From Actinomycetota bacterium (GTDB lineage Bacteria; Actinomycetota; Thermoleophilia; Gaiellales; Gaiellaceae), in the NCBI GenBank assembly GCA_947507735.1, contig CANNRA010000003.1:1-32839 (forward strand): DNA of 32,839 nt, written 5' to 3'. Position 1 is the stretch's first letter. Each line of letters starts with the position of its first letter. A model generated the notes under the pieces. The model was not told the origin of the DNA and searched no databases. It saw nothing but the letters and a program-made list of their open reading frames with translations. Shown piece after piece: positions 21,887-30,377 of the stretch. The translations under genes and the position numbers were made by a program.

Positions 21887-23098
21887 ATGCGCAGCGTGAC
21901 CGACGACTCTCGCCTCCCGCTCGCCGGCGTCCGCGTGCTCGACATCGCGACGCTCGGCGCCGGCCCCTGGATGGCGACGCGCCTCGCCGACTTCGGCGCC
22001 GACGTGCTCAAGCTCGAGCATCCCGCCAGCGGCGACCCGATGCGCACGCTCGGCACGATGGCCGACGGCGTCTCGCTGTGGTGGAAGATCGACCAGCGCA
22101 ACAAGTCGAGCATGTCGCTGAACCTGAAGACCGAGGAGGGCCAGCACATCCTCAAGCAGCTGGTCGCCGACGCCGACGTGCTGGTCGAGAACTTCCGCCC
22201 CGGCACGCTGGAGCGCTGGAACCTGGGCTGGGAGGAGCTCTCGGCGATCAACCCGCGCCTCGTCATGCTGCGCGTCACCGGCTGGGGCCAGGACGGGCCC
22301 TACAGGGATCAGGCGGGCTTCGGCACGCTGGCCGAGGCGTTCTCCGGCTGGGCGCACCTCAACGGCTTCCCCGACCAGCCGCCGCTGCTGCCCCCGATGG
22401 GCCTCGGCGACACCGTCGCATCGGTGCTCGGCGCCTTCGCGGTGATGGTGGCGCTGTACGACCGCGACGCCCGCGGCGGCAGCGGCCAGTTCATCGACCT
22501 CGCCATCTGGGAGTCGCTGTTCTCGCTGATCGGCCAGCAGGTCGCCATCTACGACCGCACCGGCACGATCCCCCAGCGCGAGGGCAACGCGATCTCGCTG
22601 ATCGCCCCGCGCGGCGTCTTCCGCACGAGCGACGACCGCTGGGTCGCCCTCGCCGCCGCCACGCCCGCCATCTTCGCCCGGGTCGCCACCGCCATCGAGC
22701 AGCCCGGCCTGGTGGACGACCCGCGCTTCCACGACAACACCGCACGCAGCGCCAACCGCCACGAGCTGGAGGCGATCATCCAGGGCTGGATCGGCGAGCG
22801 CACCCAGGACGAGGTGCTCGCCGCCTTCGGCCGCGCCGACGCCGCGATCGCGCCCGTCATGGACGCCGAGCAGCTGACCCGCGACCCGCACGTTGCCGCC
22901 CGCAACGCCATCGTCGAGATCGACGACCCGCAGCTCGGCCCGACCCGCCTTGCCAACGTCTTCCCCAGGCTGTCGGCGACGCCGGGGCGCATCCGCCACC
23001 TCGGCCCGCTGCCCGGCACCCACACCGACTCGACGCTGGCGAAGCTCGGCTACACGCCCGAGCAGGTCGCCGCGCTGCGCGAGCAGGGAGTCGTATGA
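21887..23098 (+). CDS. CaiB/BaiF (family III) CoA-transferase
   Basis: This 403-residue protein follows family III CoA-transferases throughout: LAGVRVLDIATLGAGPWMATRLADFGADVLKLEHP at the N-terminus, NKSSMSLNLKTEEG, NFRPGTLERWNLGWEEL, and the catalytic Asp D175 in MGLGDTVASVLGAFAVMVALYDRDARGGSGQFIDL. It moves CoA from an acyl-CoA donor (often succinyl-CoA) to an organic acid through aspartyl-CoA. The stop overlaps the start of the lyase-like gene (ATGA), so the two are coupled and probably act in sequence on one acid: activation, then C-C cleavage. The substrate is not evident. ATG 21887, with GTG four codons on as an alternative. Confidence 0.95.
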   Translation: MRSVTDDSRLPLAGVRVLDIATLGAGPWMATRLADFGADVLKLEHPASGDPMRTLGTMADGVSLWWKIDQRNKSSMSLNLKTEEGQHILKQLVADADVLVENFRPGTLERWNLGWEELSAINPRLVMLRVTGWGQDGPYRDQAGFGTLAEAFSGWAHLNGFPDQPPLLPPMGLGDTVASVLGAFAVMVALYDRDARGGSGQFIDLAIWESLFSLIGQQVAIYDRTGTIPQREGNAISLIAPRGVFRTSDDRWVALAAATPAIFARVATAIEQPGLVDDPRFHDNTARSANRHELEAIIQGWIGERTQDEVLAAFGRADAAIAPVMDAEQLTRDPHVAARNAIVEIDDPQLGPTRLANVFPRLSATPGRIRHLGPLPGTHTDSTLAKLGYTPEQVAALREQGVV

Positions 23099-24066
23099 CA
23101 GCCAGCCCGGGGCAGCCGCCCCTGCCCGCCCGCGTCGAGCTGCTCGAGGTCGGGCCGCGCGACGGCCTGCAGAGCCTCGAGCGCGTCTACCCGCTGGCGA
23201 CGAAGCTGCGCCTCATCGAGCTGCTCGTCGCCGCGGGCCTGCAGCGCATCGAGGTGACGAGCTTCATCAAGCCGTCGGTGATCCCCCAGCTCGCCGACGC
23301 GACCGAGCTGCTGGCCGCTTTGCCCCGCCACCCGGGCGTCAGCTACCGCGCCCTGGCCCCGAACCTGCGCGGCGTGCAGCGCGCCATCGCAGCGGGCGTG
23401 GATGAGATCGTCGGCCTGATCACCTCGAGCGAGAGCTACAACAAGAAGAACTCGAACATGACGATCGCCGAGAACCTCGTGCAGGTCGAGGCGATGGCCG
23501 AGGAGGCGCGGGCCGCCGGGGTGCCGCTGACGATGGCGCTCTCGGTGTCGACCTTCTGCCCGTACGAGGGCGAGATCCCCCAGGCGAAGGTGCTCGGCCT
23601 GGTCGAGCAGATGCACGCCTGGGGCATCAGCGACTACTCGCTGGCGACCTCGGTGGGCGTGGACGGGCCGTTGCGGATCCAGCGCCTGGTGACCGCGCTG
23701 CGCGAGCGCTTCGCCGACCTCAGCGTGTCGCTGCACCTGCACAACACCAACGGCATGGCGCTCGCCAACGCGCTCGCCGGCGCCCAGGTCGGCGTGACGA
23801 CCTTCGAGGGGTCGATCTGCGGCATCGGCGGCGGCATCCGCATGCCGCACGGGATGGCCCACTTCGGCAACGTCGCCACCGAGGACCTCGCGCAGCTGTT
23901 CGCCGAGCTGGAGATCGACACGGGTGTCGAGCCGCGCCGGCTGATCGAGGCGGCCCGCGCCGCCCGCGCGCTGCTCGAGCTCGACCAGGCGTTCAGCGCC
24001 GCCGCCAACGGTGGCACGCGCGAGGACGTGCTCGAGCGCGGTCGGGTCGCGCCAAAGAGCGCCTGA
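23095..24066 (+). CDS. HMG-CoA lyase-like protein, atypical active site
   Basis: ATG 23095 overlaps the CoA-transferase stop by four bases; the product is 323 residues with a DRE-TIM metallolyase barrel. GPRDGLQ at 20-26 supplies Arg22 and the metal ligand Asp23; H214 and H216 (HLHN) supply the metal-binding His-x-His; GNVATED is near 258-264. Two hallmarks of HMG-CoA lyase are changed: the usual DTIG turn is replaced by ATSVG (184-188), and the GLGGCPYA loop with the catalytic Cys is GIGGGIRMPHGMA, with the only nearby Cys moved to C242 (SICGIG). It is therefore probably a related acyl-CoA lyase acting on the product of its CoA-transferase partner rather than standard HMG-CoA lyase. Confidence 0.85.
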   Translation: MTASPGQPPLPARVELLEVGPRDGLQSLERVYPLATKLRLIELLVAAGLQRIEVTSFIKPSVIPQLADATELLAALPRHPGVSYRALAPNLRGVQRAIAAGVDEIVGLITSSESYNKKNSNMTIAENLVQVEAMAEEARAAGVPLTMALSVSTFCPYEGEIPQAKVLGLVEQMHAWGISDYSLATSVGVDGPLRIQRLVTALRERFADLSVSLHLHNTNGMALANALAGAQVGVTTFEGSICGIGGGIRMPHGMAHFGNVATEDLAQLFAELEIDTGVEPRRLIEAARAARALLELDQAFSAAANGGTREDVLERGRVAPKSA

Positions 24067-24117
24067 CCTCCGGCTCCAGCCCTGTCACTCGAGCCTCCCG
24101 GCCCGGACCAGAGAAGT

Positions 24118-24156
24118 GCCGCGTCCGCAGGGCTGCGGCCCCCCGACAGACGCGGC
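24118..24156 (+). terminator. nested hairpin after the CaiB-lyase operon
   Basis: Outer arms GCCGCGTC (24118-24125) and GACGCGGC (24149-24156) enclose an inner stem CGCAG-GG-CTGCG (24126-24137). An AAAATG run follows a few bases later. It fits a transcription terminator between the lyase gene and the CoxG-like gene. Confidence 0.45.
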
Positions 24157-24222
24157 GCCCAAAATGTAACCAGAAGGTCGCGGAGATTTCCAGCCCAAGC
24201 CTGGCCGCTACCCTCTGTCTCG

Positions 24223-24666
24223 ATGCGCATCGAAGGCCAGCACACGTTCACGGCACCGCCAGCGGAGGTGTTCGCAGCCCTCGTTGACCCGCAGCTCGTC
24301 GCCACCACCGTTCCCGGCCTGAGCGAGTTCCGGATCGAGTCGCCGACGCGCTGGCACGGCGTCCTCCGCCTGCCCGTCGGCCCGAAGGTGACGCTCGACT
24401 TCGAGCTGGTCGAGCTGGTCGAGCCGACGCGGGCACGCCTCGTCGCCCGCGGCAAGACCTTCGGCGGCACGGTGCGCATCGAGACGGCGTTCGACCTGGA
24501 GCCGTCGGGCGAGGGCGCGACCCTGATGCGCTACGCAGCCGTGGTGGAGCTGGGCGGGCTGCTCGGCGTGCTCGGCGAGAGCGCGCTGAAGCCGGTCAGC
24601 GAGGCGCAGGTGAGCGGCGTCATGCGCGCAATCGAGCGGCGCCTCGCGGCACGCTCGGCCGGGTAG
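24223..24666 (+). CDS. CoxG/SRPBCC family protein
   Basis: This 147-residue protein matches the CoxG-like branch of the SRPBCC fold: MRIEGQHTFTAPPAEVFAALVDPQLVATTVPGLSEFRI at the N-terminus, then alternating strands (VTLDFELVELVEPTRARLVA) and a long C-terminal helix (VSEAQVSGVMRAIERRLAAR). These proteins bind hydrophobic ligands; CoxG itself anchors CO dehydrogenase to quinones, but many relatives are unlinked to CO oxidation. No CO dehydrogenase genes are nearby here. It is nine bases upstream of the aminotransferase gene, so the two are likely co-transcribed. Confidence 0.85.
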   Translation: MRIEGQHTFTAPPAEVFAALVDPQLVATTVPGLSEFRIESPTRWHGVLRLPVGPKVTLDFELVELVEPTRARLVARGKTFGGTVRIETAFDLEPSGEGATLMRYAAVVELGGLLGVLGESALKPVSEAQVSGVMRAIERRLAARSAG

Positions 24667-24675
24667 CCTTCCGGC

Positions 24676-26064
24676 ATGGCCGACCTCGACCTGCGCGCGC
24701 TCCTCGACTCCCACGCAGGCGGCAGCTTCGACCTCCACGCGAAGACCGTGAACCCGCAGTTCGTGCGGCTGCTGCGCACGATCGGCTTCGACCGCAGCTG
24801 GGCGCGCGCCGAGGGCGCCTACTTCTTCGACGACCGCGGCGAGCGCTACCTGGACATGCTCGGCGCGTTCGGGATGTACAACGTCGGCCGCAACAACCCG
24901 ACGGTGCGCCGCGCCCTCGAGCAGGCGCTCGAGCTCGACCTGCCCGGCCGCGTCCAGCTCGGCATCACGGCGCTGCCGTCCATCCTCGCCGAGCGGCTGC
25001 TCGCCGTCGCCCCGCCCTCCGTGCAGAAGGTGCTCTTCACCTCCTCCGGCACCGAGAGCGTCGAGGCTGCGATCAAGCTCGGGCGCGCCGCCACCGGTCG
25101 CACCCGCGTCGTCACGGCCGACCACGCCTTCCACGGGCTGACGCTGGGCTCGCTGTCGGCGACCGCCGCGGGCGAGTTCGCCGGCCGCTTCCAGCCGCTG
25201 GTGCCCGGCTTCACCCGCGTCCCCTGGGGCGACCTCGACGCGATCGAGACGGAGCTGCGCAGCGGTGACGTCGCGCTGGTCATGCTCGAGCCGATCCAGG
25301 GCAAGGGCCTCAACCTGCCGCCCGCCGGCTACCTGGAAGGCGTGCAGGCCGCCTGCCGCCGCCACGGCACCCTCTTCTGCGTGGACGAGGTGCAGACCGG
25401 CTTCGGGCGCACCGGGAAGCTGTTCGCGCTGGAGCACTGGGGGCTCGAGCCCGATCTGATCCCGGTCGCCAAATCGCTGTCGGGCGGCTACGTGCCGTCG
25501 GGTGCGCTGCTGCTCTCCGACCGCGTCTTCGACAAGGTGTTCGACTCGCTGGAGAACGCGCTCGCGCACGGCTCCACGTTCGCCCCGACCGACCTCGCCA
25601 TGGCGGCCGGGCTCGCCACGCTGCACGAGCTGGCCGAGCGCGACCTCGTCGCCCACACCGCCCGCCTGGGCGAGCTGCTGCTGGAACGCACCCGCCCGCT
25701 CATCGACCGCTTCGAGGTGGTCAAGGACGTGCGCGGCCAGGGCCTGCTGTGGGCCATCGAGTTCGGCGAGCCGGAGAGCGGCAAGCGCAGCTGGAACCTG
25801 GTCGAGAAGGCGCAGAAGGGCCTCTTCTCGCAGCTCGTGGTCGGGCCGCTCTTCCAGAAGCACCGGATCATGACCCAGGTGGCCGGGCACAACCTGAACG
25901 TGATCAAGGTGCTGCCGCCGCTCGTCTTCTCCGAGGCCGACCTCGACTGGTTCGTCGGGGCGCTCGAGGCGACGCTGGAGGACGCGCAGAAGCTCGGCCG
26001 CAGCGCCGTCAGCTTCGCGTTGAAGCTGGCGACGGCCGGCGCCGCCGCCTCGCTGCGCCGTTAG
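24676..26064 (+). CDS. class III PLP-dependent aminotransferase
   Basis: This 462-residue protein shows all fold type I class III marks: FTSSGTESVEAAIKLGR (121-137) for phosphate binding, CVDEVQTGFGRTG (235-247) with Asp237 facing the pyridine nitrogen, and the Schiff-base Lys266 in IPVAKSLSGGYVPSG. HGSTFAPTDLA follows. The length and the N-terminal NPQFVRLLRTIGFDRSWARAEG are closer to putrescine/diamine or acyl-ornithine-type aminotransferases than to GSA aminomutase. It moves the terminal amino group of an amine or amino acid to 2-oxoglutarate or pyruvate. The C-terminus after residue 430 is Ala-rich. Confidence 0.93.
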   Translation: MADLDLRALLDSHAGGSFDLHAKTVNPQFVRLLRTIGFDRSWARAEGAYFFDDRGERYLDMLGAFGMYNVGRNNPTVRRALEQALELDLPGRVQLGITALPSILAERLLAVAPPSVQKVLFTSSGTESVEAAIKLGRAATGRTRVVTADHAFHGLTLGSLSATAAGEFAGRFQPLVPGFTRVPWGDLDAIETELRSGDVALVMLEPIQGKGLNLPPAGYLEGVQAACRRHGTLFCVDEVQTGFGRTGKLFALEHWGLEPDLIPVAKSLSGGYVPSGALLLSDRVFDKVFDSLENALAHGSTFAPTDLAMAAGLATLHELAERDLVAHTARLGELLLERTRPLIDRFEVVKDVRGQGLLWAIEFGEPESGKRSWNLVEKAQKGLFSQLVVGPLFQKHRIMTQVAGHNLNVIKVLPPLVFSEADLDWFVGALEATLEDAQKLGRSAVSFALKLATAGAAASLRR

Positions 26065-26105
26065 CCGATTTGACCGCGGGCGCCGTTCCAGGCATCGTCG
26101 GCGGC

Positions 26106-26711
26106 ATGAGCTGGCAGATCGAAGCCGAGTACCTGGAGAACTGCAACTGCGAGATCCTCTGCCCGTGCGTGACATCGCCGGTCATGAAGGGCTCGTACGA
26201 CCGCTGCCTCGTGCCGCTCGTCGTGCGCATCGCGCGCGGCCAGAAGGACGGCGTCAGCCTGGACGGGCTCGGCTTCGTCTGGCTGGTCGACGCGCCCGGC
26301 ACGATGTCGGAGGGCGGCTGGCGCGTTGGCATCTACCTCGATGAACAGGCGACGCCCGAGCAGGCGGCTGCGCTCGAGGAGATCGTCACGGGTCGCGCCG
26401 GCGGCGTTCCCGGCATCATCGGCAGCCTCACCGGCGAGCTCGTCGGCATCAAGCACGTGCCCTTCGAGTTCACGCCGGGCGGCAACGTCTGGAGCGTCCG
26501 CGTGCCGGGCCTGCTCGACGTCGAGGTCGAGGGCATCATCCTGCCCGGCCAGACCGAGCCGACGACGATCACCAACGTCGCGCACCCGATGAGCTCGAGC
26601 CTGCCCATCGCCAGGGGCCTGAAGGGCGTCGTCAGCGACGCCGACTTCGGCTTCGAGTGGGACAACGCCGGTAAGAACGGCCACTTCGCCCGCTTCCAGT
26701 GGGAGGGGTAG
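26106..26711 (+). CDS. DUF1326 protein
   Basis: ATG 26106 gives 201 residues matching DUF1326: WQIEAEYLENCNCEILCPC near the N-terminus, where the clustered Cys (CNCEILCPC) are a family mark, then GSYDRCLVPLVVRIARGQKDGVSLDGLGFVWLVDAPGTM and FTPGGNVWSVRVPGLLDVEVEGI. It is soluble and probably binds a metal or forms disulfides through the Cys cluster. Its gene overlaps that of a DUF2182 membrane protein, a pairing that recurs in bacteria, so the two likely work together. Confidence 0.92.
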   Translation: MSWQIEAEYLENCNCEILCPCVTSPVMKGSYDRCLVPLVVRIARGQKDGVSLDGLGFVWLVDAPGTMSEGGWRVGIYLDEQATPEQAAALEEIVTGRAGGVPGIIGSLTGELVGIKHVPFEFTPGGNVWSVRVPGLLDVEVEGIILPGQTEPTTITNVAHPMSSSLPIARGLKGVVSDADFGFEWDNAGKNGHFARFQWEG

Positions 26712-27532
26712 GCGAGGCCGGCGCAGGCCGGCGGCTCGACACGGCAACGGTTGCCACGGTGGTGCTGGGCGCCGCCGTCGTCACCTGGATCCTCACCATT
26801 CGCGAGATGGACGGCATGGACGCGGGCCCGGGCACCGATCTGGGCGGCCTCGCCTGGTACGTCGGCGTCTGGGTGACGATGATGGCGGCGATGATGCTGC
26901 CCTCGGCCCTGCCGATGGTGCTCGTCTTCAGCAAGGTCTCGCGCGACCGCGAGCGGCACCGCGGCGTCTACGCGCCCACCTGGGTGTTCGTGGCCGGCTA
27001 CCTGGTGGCGTGGACGCTGTACGGCCTCGCCGCGTACGGCCTGTACCGGCTGGTCGCGTGGGGCGACCCGGGCTTCCTGCGCTGGAACCGGCAGGGGCCG
27101 ATCGCCGTCGGCGTGGCCGTGGCGCTCGCGGGCGTGTACGAGCTGACCCCGCTCAAGACGGCCTGTCTCAAGCACTGCCGCGGCCCGCTGCACTTCGTCA
27201 TGCACGGCTTCCGCAAGGGGGTCGGCGGCGGGCTCGTGATGGGCGTCGAGCACGGCCTGTGGTGCGTCGGCTGCTGCTGGGGCCTGATGCTCGTGCTGTT
27301 CGCCCTGGGCGTGATGAGCGTGCTCTGGATGGCGATCGTGGCGGCGATCGTCTTCGTCGAAAAGATCCTGCCGCGCGGCATCTGGCTGTCGCGGGCAACC
27401 GCGATCGCGCTGATCGCGCTCGGCTGCTGGGTGGCAGTGGCGCCGGGCAGCGTCCCGGGACTCACGCAGCCCGGCACCCATGCGCAGGGTGGCATGGCCG
27501 ACATGCCGGGGATGGACGGCATGGACAAGTAG
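26699..27532 (+). CDS. DUF2182 integral membrane protein
   Basis: The GTG at 26699 overlaps the DUF1326 stop by 13 bases; the product is 277 residues with about six to seven hydrophobic segments. DUF2182 marks are seen: WVTMMAAMMLPSALPMVLVFSK in an early helix, KTACLKHCRGP with a Cys pair in a loop, the VMGVEHGLWCVGCCWGLMLVLFALGVMS segment with clustered Cys, and VVAAIVFVEKILPRG. The C-terminal tail is Met/His-containing (GMADMPGMDGMDK). Annotated elsewhere as a predicted metal-binding membrane protein. With DUF1326 it probably handles a metal, perhaps copper, at the membrane; this is inference. Confidence 0.92.
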   Translation: MGGVGEAGAGRRLDTATVATVVLGAAVVTWILTIREMDGMDAGPGTDLGGLAWYVGVWVTMMAAMMLPSALPMVLVFSKVSRDRERHRGVYAPTWVFVAGYLVAWTLYGLAAYGLYRLVAWGDPGFLRWNRQGPIAVGVAVALAGVYELTPLKTACLKHCRGPLHFVMHGFRKGVGGGLVMGVEHGLWCVGCCWGLMLVLFALGVMSVLWMAIVAAIVFVEKILPRGIWLSRATAIALIALGCWVAVAPGSVPGLTQPGTHAQGGMADMPGMDGMDK

Positions 27533-27560
27533 CAGCCGCCAGCGGGCCGGCCGGGCACCG

Positions 27561-28322
27561 CTAGTTCGAGCGTGGCTCCCAGCGGAACCAGCGCACACCG
27601 GCAAGGGCGCCGAACAGGCCCCACGCCAGCACGACGCAGAGCGCGCCGGGATGCGCCCAGAAGGCGTCGCCCGAGATGATCGTGCCCTTGACGATCTTCA
27701 GCAGGTAGGTGAGCGGCAGCACGTCCGCGATCACCTGCAGGAAGTGCGGGTAGCTGCGCGTCGGCCCGAACGAGCCGCTGAGGAACGCCATCGGCAGCAG
27801 GATCACGTTGAGCACGCCCGAGGAGCCCTCCGCCGAGCGGATCAGCGCGGTGATGCCAATGCCGAGCGCGGCGAACGCCAGGATGCCGAAGATGACCTCG
27901 AAGATCAGCGAGCCGATCGCGCCGGGCACGCCGACATGGAAGGCGAGCTTCGCGAGCACCACCATCACGACCGCCTCCAGCGCGAAGACGAGCAGCATCG
28001 AGCTGAGCAGCGCCACGACGTAGGTGGCGGCCGGCAGCGGCGTGGCGCGGACGCGCTTCAGCACGCCGTTCTCGCGGCGCACGACCAGCGTGATTGCCAG
28101 ACCGGCGAACGCTGTATTGGCGAGGCCGTAGCCGAGCATGCCCGCGAGCAGCTCGCGGCCGGCCGGGTGCCCGTTGATGGTGCCCTTGTAGACCGCCCCG
28201 ACCAGCACGAAGAGCATGATCGGGAAGGCGAAGGTGAAGATCGCCGCCTCGCGGGTGCGCCAGTAGAGCAGCTGCTCGCCGCGCACCTGGTGGAGGAACA
28301 GCCTGACGTCGCGGCCGCTCAC
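27561..28322 (-). CDS. ABC-2 type exporter permease
   Basis: The start is GTG 28322, in a GTGA overlap with the ATPase stop; the product is 253 residues. It has six hydrophobic segments of an ABC-2 permease (for example FTFAFPIMLFVLVGAVYKG, VVALLSSMLLVFALEAVVMVVL, LIFEVIFGILAFAALGIGITAL), the RRENGVLKRVRATPLPAATYV segment and the LPMAFLSGSFGP...LPLTYLLKIVKG block typical of the family. It exports a drug, lipid or polymer together with the upstream ATPase. The substrate is unknown. Confidence 0.9.
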   Translation of the reverse strand: MSGRDVRLFLHQVRGEQLLYWRTREAAIFTFAFPIMLFVLVGAVYKGTINGHPAGRELLAGMLGYGLANTAFAGLAITLVVRRENGVLKRVRATPLPAATYVVALLSSMLLVFALEAVVMVVLAKLAFHVGVPGAIGSLIFEVIFGILAFAALGIGITALIRSAEGSSGVLNVILLPMAFLSGSFGPTRSYPHFLQVIADVLPLTYLLKIVKGTIISGDAFWAHPGALCVVLAWGLFGALAGVRWFRWEPRSN

Positions 28323-29182
28323 GCGTGCTCCACATCCTCGTCGCCGGTGAGCGAGAGATAGACGTCCTCGAGCGTGGGCCGACGCACCTCGAGGCCGTCC
28401 AGCTCGTGCCCTGCAGCGACCGCGGCGGCGGTCAGCTCGGCGAGGACGCGGGTCGGCTCGGACGTGTGCACGACGACCAGCTCGCCGTCGCGGCGGTAGC
28501 GGATCTCGGCCTCGGCGGCGGCGCCGGTGAGCTGGGCCGGCGTTCCCTCCGAGACGATCAGCCCGTCCCGCAGCACGGCGAGGCGGTCGCAGAGCTGCTG
28601 CGCCTCCTCCATGTAGTGCGTCGTCAGCAGGATCGTCTTGCCGAGCGTGCGCAGGCCGCGGATCATCTCCCACGCCTGGCGGCGCGCCTGCGGGTCGAAG
28701 CCGGTGGTCGGCTCGTCCAGGAACACGAGGTCGGGGTCGCCGACGAGGGCGAGGCCGAGGTCGACGCGGCGCTTCTGCCCGCCTGAGAGGGTGCGGATGC
28801 GCGCGTCACGCTTGTCCTCGAGGCCGACGAGCGCGATCACCTCGTCCACGTCGCGGGACTGCTGGTAGTAGCCGGCGAAGAGGCGCAGGATCTCGCCGAC
28901 GCGAAGGTTGGCGTACAGCGACGAGCTCTGCAGCACGACGCCGATCTGCTCGCGCCAGGCGCGGCTTGCCTGCTGCGGATCCTCGCCCAGGACGAGCACC
29001 TCGCCGGCGTCACGCTGGCGGTAGCCCTCGAGAATCTCGACGGTGGTCGTCTTGCCGGCGCCGTTCGGGCCGAGCAGGCCGAGCACCTCGCCCGTGCGGA
29101 TCTGCAGGTCGATGCCGCGCAGGGCCTCGTGCGAGCCGTACGCCTTGCGCAGGCCGGTGACGCTGACCGCGATGTCGGTCAA
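28319..29182 (-). CDS. ABC transporter ATP-binding protein
   Basis: The start is TTG 29182, overlapping the phosphatase stop. The 287-residue product has Walker A GPNGAGKTT, the Q-loop in GVVLQSSSLY, signature LSGGQKRR, Walker B LVFLDEPTTGFDP and the switch His in TTHYMEEAQ. The C-terminal 70 residues (IRYRRDGELVVVHTSEP...TLEDVYLSLTG) form the extra domain of DrrA/CcmA-like exporter ATPases. It drives the ABC-2 permease encoded directly downstream. The 4-base overlaps with both neighbours suggest one operon with the phosphatase gene. Confidence 0.95.
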   Translation of the reverse strand: MTDIAVSVTGLRKAYGSHEALRGIDLQIRTGEVLGLLGPNGAGKTTTVEILEGYRQRDAGEVLVLGEDPQQASRAWREQIGVVLQSSSLYANLRVGEILRLFAGYYQQSRDVDEVIALVGLEDKRDARIRTLSGGQKRRVDLGLALVGDPDLVFLDEPTTGFDPQARRQAWEMIRGLRTLGKTILLTTHYMEEAQQLCDRLAVLRDGLIVSEGTPAQLTGAAAEAEIRYRRDGELVVVHTSEPTRVLAELTAAAVAAGHELDGLEVRRPTLEDVYLSLTGDEDVEHA

Positions 29183-29550
29183 ACCGCGAGCTCGATCTCG
29201 TGGACGTCGCCAGGGGCGAAGGCGATCTCGGCGCCGGTGAGGGCACGGACGATCACTGTCAGGTCGGGCATGTGGCCGACAGCGGCAACGCGCTGGCCCC
29301 GGCCGGCGACGGCGCTGACGAGCGCCTCGGCCGTGGCGCCGGGCGCGAGCTCGACGGCGACCGCGGGCGTCTCGACCCCGGTCTCGCAGGCGCGCAGCAG
29401 CGGGCTGGTGACGACGGCGTCGAGCGCGCCGGCGGCGGCAATGCGGCTGCCCAGCTCCCGGGCCGCGCGCTTTCCGGCCTCGGTCAGAGGGCGGAGCTCG
29501 TCGGGGTTCCCGGGTGCTGCCTCCGCGTGACGGACGAGGTACAGGAGCAC
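29179..29550 (-). CDS. SixA-like histidine phosphatase
   Basis: From GTG 29550 the product is 123 residues; TTG 29559 would add three. The phosphoacceptor motif LVRHAEA is at the very start, DAVVTSPLLRACETG gives the second Arg, and VGHMPDL supplies the second catalytic His. This short form matches SixA-type phosphohistidine phosphatases, which remove phosphate from histidine-containing proteins or small substrates. It lies upstream of and overlaps the ABC exporter genes, and is divergent from the SDR gene with about 40 bases between. Confidence 0.88.
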   Translation of the reverse strand: MLLYLVRHAEAAPGNPDELRPLTEAGKRAARELGSRIAAAGALDAVVTSPLLRACETGVETPAVAVELAPGATAEALVSAVAGRGQRVAAVGHMPDLTVIVRALTGAEIAFAPGDVHEIELAV

Positions 29551-29590
29551 TGCACGCAAGGATAGAGGTGCGAGGTCTAGAGTCGGCGAC

Positions 29591-30367
29591 ATGACCGGAC
29601 GCATGCAGGGCAAGACGGCTTTCGTGACGGGTGGCGGCAGCGGCATCGGGCGCGCAACGGCGCTGCTGCTGGCCGCCGAGGGAGCGCGCGTGGCGCTCGC
29701 AGACATCGATGTCGACACGGCCGAGGCGGCCGCCGCGCTGGTGCGCGCGGCGGGTGGTGAGGCGCTTGCGATCGGCTGCGACGTGACGCGCAGCAGCGAC
29801 GTGGCCGCAGCAGTCGCGCAGACCGTCGCCACCTTTGGCCGGCTGGACGCAGCGGTCAACAACGCGGGCATCGAGGGCGCGATCACGCCGATCACCGAGC
29901 TGGACGAGAGCGCCTGGGCGCGGACGATCGGCATCAACCTGACCGGCGTCTTCCTCTGCCTCAAGCACGAGCTGCTGGCGCTGCGCGCGCAGGGCACCGC
30001 CCCGGGGAGCGGCTCGATCGTCAACGTGTCGTCGGTGCTCGGCCTGGTGGCGTTCCCGGCCTCGGCCGACTACACCTCGGCGAAGCACGGCGTGATCGGC
30101 CTGACCAAGGTGGCGGCGCTCGAGGCCGCCGCGCAGGGCGTGCGCGTCAACGCGGTGCTGCCCGGCTTCGCCGAGACGCCGATGGCCGAGCGCGGCCGCG
30201 CCAACGTCGGGCCCGAGGTCTATGCCGCCGTCGAGCAGATGCACGCGCTGAAGCGGCTCGGCACCGCCGAGGAGATCGCCGAGGCGATCCTCTGGCTGCT
30301 CTCCGACGCCTCCTCGTTCGTGACCGGCTCCTCGCTGCTGGCCGACGGCGGCTTCACGGCCCAGTAG
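29591..30367 (+). CDS. short-chain dehydrogenase/reductase
   Basis: This 258-residue classical SDR has the cofactor motif TGGGSGIG, the Asp of DIDVD after strand 2 (favouring NAD), NNAG, the catalytic Ser in VSSV, and Y-x3-K in YTSAKHG, then PGFAETPM. The C-terminus GSSLLADGGFTAQ is typical. It oxidises or reduces a secondary alcohol/ketone or the 3-hydroxyacyl type; the substrate cannot be read. ATG 29591. The PhzF-type gene follows after 10 bases, so they are likely co-transcribed. Confidence 0.93.
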   Translation: MTGRMQGKTAFVTGGGSGIGRATALLLAAEGARVALADIDVDTAEAAAALVRAAGGEALAIGCDVTRSSDVAAAVAQTVATFGRLDAAVNNAGIEGAITPITELDESAWARTIGINLTGVFLCLKHELLALRAQGTAPGSGSIVNVSSVLGLVAFPASADYTSAKHGVIGLTKVAALEAAAQGVRVNAVLPGFAETPMAERGRANVGPEVYAAVEQMHALKRLGTAEEIAEAILWLLSDASSFVTGSSLLADGGFTAQ

Positions 30368-30377
30368 GCTGACCGGC

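Noticed and set aside
21853-23094. Long frame upstream of and continuous with the lyase gene
   Set aside because: This part is a shadow of the CoA-transferase; its residues are Arg/Pro-rich, while the lyase proper starts at ATG 23095.
24208-26175. 655-codon minus-strand open frame opposite CoxG and the aminotransferase
   Set aside because: Antisense to two clear protein families; no recognisable motif.
28323-28673. N-terminal extension of the ABC permease
   Set aside because: The added residues are antisense-like Arg/Ala/Pro sequence within the ATPase gene; the GTG at 28322 in a 4-base overlap is a better start.
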